A stretch of DNA of 13,486 bases from Pseudomonas sp. UBA4617 (GTDB taxonomy: Bacteria > Pseudomonadota > Gammaproteobacteria > Pseudomonadales > Pseudomonadaceae), in the NCBI RefSeq assembly GCF_002386445.1, contig NZ_DGIR01000003.1, positions 1 to 13,486 on the forward strand, given 5' to 3'. The notes beneath the pieces were generated by a model. The model was given only the letters and a program-made list of their open reading frames with translations. It was not told the DNA's origin and ran no database searches. This document shows, piece by piece, positions 6,317 to 11,584 of this stretch. Position 1 is the first letter of the stretch; every line of letters starts with the position of its first letter. The position numbers and the translations under genes were made by a program.

Positions 6317-7648
6317 ATGCCCAGTCGCTCCTTACCCGCCGACCTGGTCGCGCGGGAATCGCTGGATAGCCACCTGTTCCGCAAGATCAACTGGCGCATC
6401 GTGCCGTTGTTCATCGTGTGTTTCCTGTTCGCCTACCTGGACCGCGTCAACATCAGTTTCGCCAAGCTGCAGATGCAGAGCGCGCTGGGCTTCAGCGACG
6501 CGGTCTACGGGCTGGGCGCGAGCCTGTTCTTCGTCGGCTACTTCCTGTTCGAGGTGCCGAGCAACGTGTTGCTGCACCGCATCGGCGCGCGCATCTGGAT
6601 CGCCCGCATCATGATCAGTTGGGGCCTGACCTCGGCGGCGATGATGTTCGTCACCAGCGAAACCTGGTTCTACGTGCTGCGTTTCCTCATCGGCGTGATG
6701 GAGGCCGGTTTCGTGCCCGGGGTGCTGTATTTCTTTACCCAGTGGTACCCCAGCGACCGCCGTGCGCGCATCAACGCCTATTTCAAGAGTTCGATCTGCC
6801 TGTGCGGAATTGTCGGCGGCCCGTTGGCGGGGTTCATTCTCAGCCACTTCGACGGGGTCAACGGGCTGGCCGGCTGGCAGTGGCTGTTCCTGCTCGAGGG
6901 GCTGCCGTCGGTACTGCTGGGCCTGCTGGTACTGTGGCTGGTCAGTGACCGCATCGAGGATGCCCGCTGGCTCGACGCTGAAGAAAAGCGCTACCTGCGC
7001 GAGCGTCTTGATGCCGAGCCCAGGCCCGAAGGGGGCAGCTCGGTGCGCGCCATCCTGCGCGAGCCGGCCTCGGTGGTGTTGTCGGCGATCTACCTGTGCC
7101 TGGTGATGGCACTGACCGGGCTGCTGTTCTGGATGCCACAGTTGATTCGCAATGCTGGCGTGGTCGATGCCATGGACATCGGCTTGCTGACCATGGTCCC
7201 GTACCTGGTCGCGGTGGTGGGCAACCTGCTGATCGGCCGCAGCTCCGACCTGCGCGGCGAGCGTCGCTGGCACATGGCGAGCTGTGCGGCCATCACCACC
7301 GCAGGCTATGCGTTGTGCGCGGGTTTCAGTGGCCAGCTGTGGCTGTTGATGCTCGGCATGAGCCTGGTCATGACCGGGATCATCGCCTGGATGCCGATCT
7401 TCTGGACCCTGCCACCGAAGTACCTGGCCGGCCTGGCGGCGGCGGCCGGCATTGCGCTGATCAACTCCATCGGCCAGCTCGGCGGCATTGTCGGCCCGTA
7501 CCTGGTCGGCAGGGTACGCGACGTCAGCGGGTCGCCGACCCCGGCACTGTGGTTGCTGACGGCAGTCAGCCTGCTGGCGGTGGTATTGATCATCTGGGGC
7601 GTCCCGCGCCGGCTGTACGCGGCTCAACCTGAAACGCGCATCAACTGA
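6317..7648 (+). CDS. MFS transporter, ACS family, second sugar-acid importer
   Basis: This is a 443-residue 12-TM carrier of the anion:cation symporter family, paralogous to the 2117-3424 protein. Family blocks include the signature FAYLDRVNISFAKLQ (38-52), GYFLFEVPSNVLLHRIGAR (74-92), EAGFVPGVLYFFTQWYP (129-145) and AAAGIALINSIGQLGGIVGPY near the C-terminus. Unlike the first carrier it keeps the canonical DRVN after TM1. A soluble N-terminal stretch of about 25 residues precedes TM1. The ATG at 6317 is set by AAGAGG (6303-6308). The frame is open further upstream, but that part overlaps the aldehyde dehydrogenase in another frame and is not coding. Its stop codon overlaps the AGGAGG ribosome binding site of the following reductase, so the two are probably co-translated. 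That pairing suggests its substrate may be a 2-keto-aldonate or the aldonate the reductase works on; this is inference. Confidence 0.9.
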   Translation: MPSRSLPADLVARESLDSHLFRKINWRIVPLFIVCFLFAYLDRVNISFAKLQMQSALGFSDAVYGLGASLFFVGYFLFEVPSNVLLHRIGARIWIARIMISWGLTSAAMMFVTSETWFYVLRFLIGVMEAGFVPGVLYFFTQWYPSDRRARINAYFKSSICLCGIVGGPLAGFILSHFDGVNGLAGWQWLFLLEGLPSVLLGLLVLWLVSDRIEDARWLDAEEKRYLRERLDAEPRPEGGSSVRAILREPASVVLSAIYLCLVMALTGLLFWMPQLIRNAGVVDAMDIGLLTMVPYLVAVVGNLLIGRSSDLRGERRWHMASCAAITTAGYALCAGFSGQLWLLMLGMSLVMTGIIAWMPIFWTLPPKYLAGLAAAAGIALINSIGQLGGIVGPYLVGRVRDVSGSPTPALWLLTAVSLLAVVLIIWGVPRRLYAAQPETRIN

Positions 7649-7657
7649 GGAGGTTCC

Positions 7658-8614
7658 ATGCAACGTGTCGTTTCCTTCGGTCCCATTTCCAGCGCCGAGG
7701 TGCTGGCCGACCTGGGCCGACGTTACCACTTTCAGCGTTTCGACCAGCCGCTGGCCGACCGCGAACGCTTTCTTGCGGCGCTGGCCACTGCCGACGGGCT
7801 GATCGGCAGTACCTTGCCGCTGGGTGCGGAGCTGCTTGACCAGGCCCCGGCATTGAAGGCCATTGCCAGCGTGTCTGCGGGTTTCGACAACTATGACCTG
7901 GCATACTTGCGCAAGCGCGGTATCCGCTTGACCAACACCCCGGATGCGGTGACCGAAGCCACCGCCGATACCGGGTTCATGTTGCTCATGATGGCTGCCC
8001 GACGCGCTGGCGAGCTGGCGCGGATGGTGCGTGATGGCGAGTGGACGCACGCTATCGACGCCACACGCTTCGGCCGCGATGTGCACGGCAAGACCTTGGG
8101 TATCGTCGGACTTGGCCGCATCGGTGCGGCGCTGGCCAGGCGCGGGCATTTCGGTTTCGGCATGCAGGTGCTGTACAGCGGCAATAGTGACAAGCCCGAG
8201 TATGAAGCGCAGTTCGGCGCGAGGCGGGTGCCGCTGCAACAATTGTTGGGCGAGGCGCACTTCGTCTGCGTCTGCGTGCCGTTGAGTCCGGCCACCTATC
8301 ACTTGTTCGGTCGCGAGCAGTTCGCAGCCATGCGGGCCGATGCAGTGTTCGTCAATATCGCCCGTGGTGCTGTGGTCGATGAGGCCGCGCTGGTGCAGGC
8401 GCTGGGCGAGGGGCAGCTCGCCGCAGCCGGGTTGGACGTGTTCGAGCAAGAGCCGCTGCCGGCTGCCTCGCCGTTGCTGGCGTTGCCCCAGGTGGTAGCG
8501 CTGCCGCACATCGGCTCGGCCACCGTCGAGGCGCGTGCATTGATGGCGCGAACTGCGGCGGCCGAGTTGGCAGCGGTGCTCGAGGGCAGGGCACCGAACC
8601 ATCCTGTTCCATAG
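7658..8614 (+). CDS. D-2-hydroxyacid dehydrogenase, glyoxylate/hydroxypyruvate/2-keto-aldonate reductase type
   Basis: This 318-residue NAD(P)H-dependent reductase belongs to the D-isomer-specific 2-hydroxyacid dehydrogenase family and interconverts 2-keto and D-2-hydroxy acids in the cytoplasm. The substrate domain opens with SVSAGFDNYDL (71-81), as in GhrB and 2-ketogluconate reductases. The Rossmann motif GIVGLGRIG is at 148-156. The catalytic triad is R236 (NIARGAVVDE), E265 (DVFEQEP) and H284 (PHIGSAT). The second strand is followed by SGNSDKP rather than an acidic residue, which favours NADPH (inference). An ideal AGGAGG (7648-7653) overlaps the stop of the transporter gene, so the two are translationally linked. 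In this locus it plausibly reduces a 2-keto-aldonate to the aldonate used by the dehydratase, much as KguT/KguD pair in 2-ketogluconate use, but generic glyoxylate or hydroxypyruvate reduction is equally compatible with the sequence. Confidence 0.88.
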   Translation: MQRVVSFGPISSAEVLADLGRRYHFQRFDQPLADRERFLAALATADGLIGSTLPLGAELLDQAPALKAIASVSAGFDNYDLAYLRKRGIRLTNTPDAVTEATADTGFMLLMMAARRAGELARMVRDGEWTHAIDATRFGRDVHGKTLGIVGLGRIGAALARRGHFGFGMQVLYSGNSDKPEYEAQFGARRVPLQQLLGEAHFVCVCVPLSPATYHLFGREQFAAMRADAVFVNIARGAVVDEAALVQALGEGQLAAAGLDVFEQEPLPAASPLLALPQVVALPHIGSATVEARALMARTAAAELAAVLEGRAPNHPVP

Positions 8615-8949
8615 GGCTATGCACAGCCAGCAAAGAAGCATCGTCCAGCAGGCGCCGGTATTGACCTGGCTTACAAGGTGGTCGAGCGCCCCAACCGGTC
8701 AACCTCGAACACCCTGGCTTGCCTTGCTTTAAGTTTGATACAGGAACAGGCGGTCGATGACTTGGCCGATCCTCGTGTTGAACAGGGCCTTGACGGCCTC
8801 CGAACCCTAACGGGAAACGCTTTACAGAGCGGCGGGCCATGGTCGGTACCCCGGCCTTTTGCGCCACCTGTCGAACCCAGGGCACTGCTGCTGGCCGTTT
8901 CCCGTCCGATCTGTATGCGCGATCAACGCGCAAACCGAGGAGAACTTCC
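8615..8949. other. 335-bp spacer between the catabolic operon and the small acidic genes
   Basis: No convincing gene was seen here. Frames open across it carry atypical amino-acid composition and continue only as out-of-frame overlap of the next gene. It must hold the end of the catabolic transcript and probably a promoter for the acidic-protein genes, but no strong intrinsic terminator and no clear promoter hexamer pair could be identified. The only structure near the stop is a 4-bp stem, GGCT (8615-8618) / AGCC (8625-8628). Confidence 0.5.
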
Positions 8950-9252
8950 ATGGCAAGCGATCAGAAAGACCCCGGCCTCGAGAAAACCGAGTCCGAGCCA
9001 AGGCAAGGCGTCGGCGAGGCGTGGTCCGAAAAGCGTCCCGTCGATTGGGATCCGCCGCCTGGCAACCCCGGCTCGGACCAGGACGGGCAGCTGGATAGGG
9101 ACAATGGCAGCGCCAGGACCCGAGACGAGCAGGCCGGCAGCGGTGATGGGGAAGTCCCGCTACCTGCGGATGACGAAGGCCCTGTCGAGGAAGAGATGCA
9201 GGACGTGGAGGCCAACAATTCGGTTTCTGCCGAGCATCCGCAATCGCGTTGA
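8950..9252 (+). CDS. Small acidic, probably disordered protein of unknown function
   Basis: I do not recognise this 100-residue protein. It has 26 Asp/Glu against 9 Lys/Arg, no cysteine, many Gly, Pro, Gln and Ser residues, only two Trp (25 and 33) and no hydrophobic core, signal peptide or membrane segment. It is therefore likely an intrinsically disordered cytoplasmic protein. The middle holds VDWDPPPGNPGSDQDGQ, and the end an acidic run around EEEMQDVE (80-87). The ATG at 8950 was chosen because GAGGAGA (8937-8943) lies at ideal spacing. An in-frame upstream start at 8839 lacks such a site and would add a compositionally foreign, Arg/Thr-rich extension. A second acidic gene follows 48 bp downstream in the same direction. 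The strong ribosome binding site and the coherent acidic composition support real coding; function is unknown. Confidence 0.7.
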   Translation: MASDQKDPGLEKTESEPRQGVGEAWSEKRPVDWDPPPGNPGSDQDGQLDRDNGSARTRDEQAGSGDGEVPLPADDEGPVEEEMQDVEANNSVSAEHPQSR

Positions 9253-9300
9253 TGGGTGGCGCGAAGATCGTTCACACAGTGACTTGAGAGGTATGCAGCG

Positions 9301-9489
9301 ATGAGCCCCGATCCGAGTGCACAAGGCGGTACCAACCCTGACTTGCCCACTTCACCCGACCCGGCAGTTGACCCTGATCGGCCGACCATCCCCGACCCTG
9401 ATGACGACCCGCTGATGAACGAAGAAGAGGGCGGCGATGGCCAGGCGGATGATGGCCTGGCTGATGATGGTAGGCAGAGCGTCGAATAG
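9301..9489 (+). CDS. Very acidic Pro-Asp-repeat small protein of unknown function
   Basis: I do not recognise this 62-residue protein. It has 18 Asp/Glu against two Arg, no Lys, no Cys and no aromatic residue. Four hexads with PD at positions 2-3 follow each other: NPDLPT (12-17), SPDPAV (18-23), DPDRPT (24-29) and IPDPDD (30-35). An EEE run comes next, then two ADDG units (49-52 and 54-57). Such a chain should be extended and unfolded. GAGAGG (9286-9291) precedes the ATG at good spacing. It follows the 100-residue acidic gene by 48 bp and is probably co-transcribed with it. The regular repeat and the shared acidity argue that it is a real gene, but it is short, and non-coding origin cannot be fully excluded. 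Metal or cation binding, or a stress-related role, would be guesses. Confidence 0.6.
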   Translation: MSPDPSAQGGTNPDLPTSPDPAVDPDRPTIPDPDDDPLMNEEEGGDGQADDGLADDGRQSVE

Positions 9490-9526
9490 CCTGCCCCGTA
9501 GGGCCGGACCAGCGCAGGGAATGATT

Positions 9527-9566
9527 GGCTGGGGACGGCCTTGCGGAACAGTAAGGCTGCCCAGCC
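9527..9566. terminator. Long hairpin between convergent genes, possible two-way terminator
   Basis: An outer stem GGCTGGG (9527-9533) / CCCAGCC (9560-9566) encloses an inner stem GCCTT (9538-9542) / AAGGC (9553-9557). It lies between the stop of the plus-strand acidic gene (9489) and the stop of the minus-strand DUF6708 gene (9576), where a shared terminator is expected. No T-run flanks it, so function is inferred from placement and structure. Confidence 0.5.
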
Positions 9567-9575
9567 GTGGCAAGA

Positions 9576-9970
9576 TCATCGATCCTCTGCCTCAGTTGGG
9601 GCAGTACGTGATTCACGGTCAATGTCATCCGGCCAATGTACCTTTGGCGCCAGGCAATGCATGTGGCTCAGGCCATCATCGTCGTTCCAGTCACGGGGTG
9701 GGTGGATGAATGCCGGCAGGGCTTCGGGCCCTTGCTGCATGAACAGCCGGGCGATTGCCCAGTAGGTTTCGCCGCGGTAGAGGTCGTGAGTGAAGAATAC
9801 GCGGTCGATGACTTCTTTGGTTTCCGGGTTGCGGACCGACAGCATGACGTTTTCGATCAGGCCACCGTGGCCGGGAACGTATACTCGGTAGACTTCGGCG
9901 GTTAGGTCGTCCCAGTTGTAAGCGACCGGTTTGACGCCCCAGTGTTTGCGGCTAAAGATGAAAAAGCGGT
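9576..9970. repeat. Direct repeat, 3' half of DUF6708 gene (copy 1)
   Basis: This segment aligns without indels to 10772-11166 at a constant offset of 1196 bases. In a hand-counted stretch, 9661-9720 against 10857-10916, 54 of 60 bases agree. Beyond about 9970 identity falls: 10201-10260 against 11394-11453 agree at 33 of 60 positions (offset 1193). The repeat pair flanks the PAAR gene. Confidence 0.85.
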
Positions 9971-10391
9971 GAAATCGGTACTGATAAATATAGATTTTCC
10001 GACGCAGCCGATTGAAACGAATCGGTTCATCTCTGGGGAGTACCAGATCCAGCTTTATGTAAGGCAATAGCGCCCATACAGCGGCTGGGAGGCCGAGTAA
10101 AAGAAAAACCATCGTTATCCAGTCGCCTTGCCAATCATTAAAAAACATCAACCAAAATAGAAGCAGTTTCATCACGCCACCTAAAACCAGCGCGGCACCA
10201 CCTAACAAAACGCCCAATCCTCGCAAGCTAATTGTGGCTCGCGATAGCTCTAGATATATTTCATCATAATGATTTGGAGGCGGCGAAACCCTTTCTGCGT
10301 CAAACAGGGGAAGTGGCGCTTCCTCAACATGGGGTAAATCAAAGCTCCAACCCAGTGCTCTCTCGCGCAATACCCTATGCTGATCTTTCAC
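9576..10391 (-). CDS. DUF6708-family two-TM protein, putative T6SS immunity protein (copy 1)
   Basis: This 271-residue protein matches what I know as the DUF6708 family, often found beside T6SS effectors in Pseudomonas. It has a soluble N-terminal part (1-50), two predicted membrane segments (about 55-84 and 92-112), then a roughly 155-residue soluble part with RDEPIRFNRLRRKIYIY (120-136), HWGVKPVAYNWDDLTAEVYRVY (150-171), HDLYRGETYWAIARLFMQQG and HPPRDWNDDDGLSHMHCLAPK. It starts with GTG at 10391, set by GGGAGG 8 bases upstream and by alignment with the paralog's start; the nearby ATG at 10395 is out of frame. It is the last gene of the minus-strand module, 135 bp after the PAAR gene. Residues from about 141 onward are nearly the same as in copy 2, while the membrane half differs strongly. 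An immunity role against the membrane-acting effector is inferred from position and topology, not shown. Confidence 0.82.
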   Translation of the reverse strand: MKDQHRVLRERALGWSFDLPHVEEAPLPLFDAERVSPPPNHYDEIYLELSRATISLRGLGVLLGGAALVLGGVMKLLLFWLMFFNDWQGDWITMVFLLLGLPAAVWALLPYIKLDLVLPRDEPIRFNRLRRKIYIYQYRFHRFFIFSRKHWGVKPVAYNWDDLTAEVYRVYVPGHGGLIENVMLSVRNPETKEVIDRVFFTHDLYRGETYWAIARLFMQQGPEALPAFIHPPRDWNDDDGLSHMHCLAPKVHWPDDIDRESRTAPTEAEDR

Positions 10392-10526
10392 TCATTCACC
10401 TCCCGCGCAAACGTCTCAAGTCTTGCGCCCGATATGCTTCTGTCCTGCCAATATGCAATCAGTAAACTTGCCGACCTTATCGTCTGTCTTCCCAAATAGG
10501 AAAAAGCTCTACCGCACCCGATATGC
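10392..10526 (-). other. 135-bp gap between PAAR and DUF6708 copy 1
   Basis: The gap is A+T-richer than the rest of the window and holds no gene. The 11-mer CCCGATATGCT occurs at 10428-10438 and again at 10517-10527, the latter touching the PAAR stop codon. No clear promoter or terminator was seen, so whether copy 1 has its own promoter is open. Confidence 0.45.
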
Positions 10527-10775
10527 TCAATGCGATCCACTTATAGCGGTGTCGGAATAGGCTTGTTTGGTCTTGCTTAGATTAAAATCAGGTTTGTAAT
10601 CCGGAAACCTCGGCGGCGTAAAACCCGATACTAGTACAGCGCCACACGTGGTGCGGTTTCCCACTCTGGCAACCGGCTTGCCATTGAAGGTGTACGCGGA
10701 ACTGCCGCTTTCTACCGGGTTGGTGCCATGCAGCGGGCAGACATGCCGATGGCCTACGAGGATTACGGGTTTCAT
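10527..10775 (-). CDS. PAAR-domain protein, T6SS spike tip
   Basis: This 82-residue protein consists of a PAAR domain, the zinc-binding cone that caps the VgrG spike of the T6SS and links effectors to it. Recognisable parts are VGHRHVCPLHG (7-17), ESGSS (22-26), NGKPVARVGN (31-40) and CGAVLVSG (44-51). Histidines 9, 11 and 16 and cysteines 13 and 44 are candidate Zn2+ ligands. The usual Asp of the ARVGD turn is Asn40 here. About 31 residues after the domain (52-82), polar and A+T-richer in codon use, form a tail with no family I recognise. It is too short for a toxin domain, so the cargo is probably separate. The ATG overlaps the stop of DUF6708 copy 2 as ATGA (10775-10772), with GGAGAG upstream, indicating coupled translation. 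It lies between two DUF6708 genes and downstream of the large effector gene. Confidence 0.9.
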   Translation of the reverse strand: MKPVILVGHRHVCPLHGTNPVESGSSAYTFNGKPVARVGNRTTCGAVLVSGFTPPRFPDYKPDFNLSKTKQAYSDTAISGSH

Positions 10776-11166
10776 CGCGTCTCTCCTTCAGACGGTGCAG
10801 TACGGGATTCACGGTCGATGTCTTCCGGCCAAAGAACCTTTGGCGCCAGGCAGTGCATGTGGCTCAGGCCATCGTCGTCGTTCCAGTCACGGGGTGGGTG
10901 GACGAACTTCGGCAAGGCTTCAGGGCCTTGTTGCATGAACAGCCGGGCGATGGCCCAGTAAGCTTCGCCACGGTAGAGGTCATGAGCGAAGAACACGCGG
11001 TCGATGACTTCGTTGGTTTGCGGGTTGCGGACCGACAGCATGACATTTTCGATCAGACCACCGTGGCCGGGGGCGTAGACTCGGTAGACTTCGGCGGTTA
11101 CGTCGTCCCAGTTGTAGGCGACTGGTTTTACGCCCCAGCGTTTGCGACTGAAGATGAATATGCGGT
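10772..11166. repeat. Direct repeat, 3' half of DUF6708 gene (copy 2)
   Basis: This is the partner of the repeat at 9576-9970: the same length with no indels, and both copies end at the respective stop codons. The conserved block encodes the soluble C-terminal part of each DUF6708 protein. Confidence 0.85.
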
Positions 11167-11584
11167 CATGTTTGAACTCATAAATATATATTTTCTGGCG
11201 AAGCCTATTGAAGCGAATAGGTTCATCCCTAGGCATAACCAAATCAAGCCTGACATAGGGAGCCAAAGCCCACAAAAATGCCGGAGGAAATAACACTGAT
11301 ATATTTATCAGCCAATCGCGCTGCCAACCGTCATTCAGAAGATTCCAATAAAAATAAAGTGTTATTCCTAGAACAAAAAGCAAACCCGGAAGACCAAGTA
11401 AAAATACAACACCTCGAAGAATGATGGTATTTCGTGGCAGTTCGAGGTACACGTTATCGAAATAGTTGGGCGCTGGCTTGATGCTCGCCCACACTTTTCG
11501 CCACTCAGGCACTGAGTCCACCGCGGGGAGGTCATGACTCCATCCTAAGGCACGTTCCCACAAAATTTTACCCTCACGTTTCAT
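10772..11584 (-). CDS. DUF6708-family two-TM protein, putative cognate immunity protein (copy 2)
   Basis: This 270-residue protein is paralogous to the one at 9576-10391. Both open alike (RALGWSHDLP at 11-20), have two predicted membrane segments (about 55-84 and 92-111), and share the block from RDEPIRFNRLR through HPPRDWNDDDGLSHMHCLAPK. Its N-terminal and membrane half is clearly different from copy 1 and A+T-richer. I chose the ATG at 11584: it overlaps the TGA of the effector gene as ATGA, has AGGGAGA a few bases upstream, and aligns with the start of copy 1. A start at 11605 would add 7 residues (MYQGDSR) inside the effector gene and lacks support. Direct coupling to the effector makes it the best candidate for the cognate immunity protein, sitting in the inner membrane; this is inference. 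A chaperone or adaptor role is the main alternative. Confidence 0.82.
   Translation of the reverse strand: MKREGKILWERALGWSHDLPAVDSVPEWRKVWASIKPAPNYFDNVYLELPRNTIILRGVVFLLGLPGLLFVLGITLYFYWNLLNDGWQRDWLINISVLFPPAFLWALAPYVRLDLVMPRDEPIRFNRLRQKIYIYEFKHDRIFIFSRKRWGVKPVAYNWDDVTAEVYRVYAPGHGGLIENVMLSVRNPQTNEVIDRVFFAHDLYRGEAYWAIARLFMQQGPEALPKFVHPPRDWNDDDGLSHMHCLAPKVLWPEDIDRESRTAPSEGETR

Noticed and set aside
8615..8628. A terminator just after the reductase gene
   Set aside because: The only stem is 4 bp (GGCT/AGCC) with no T-run, too weak to call.
6332..8641. A 769-codon open frame on the minus strand under the second transporter and the reductase
   Set aside because: It is rich in Gln, His, Arg and Ala with no domain, and runs antisense across two well-supported genes of different families; G+C-rich codon bias explains its length.
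8678..9304. A 208-codon plus-strand frame covering the spacer and the first acidic gene
   Set aside because: Over 8950-9252 it is out of frame with the acidic gene that has the strong ribosome binding site, its second half is Arg/Ser/Pro-rich as expected of a shadow, and its start has no clear site. A short gene in 8678-8949 cannot be fully excluded.
10440..10475. A sigma-70 promoter for DUF6708 copy 1 in the gap after the PAAR gene
   Set aside because: A TTGCAT-like hexamer on the minus strand has no convincing -10 partner; general A+T-richness alone does not support a call.
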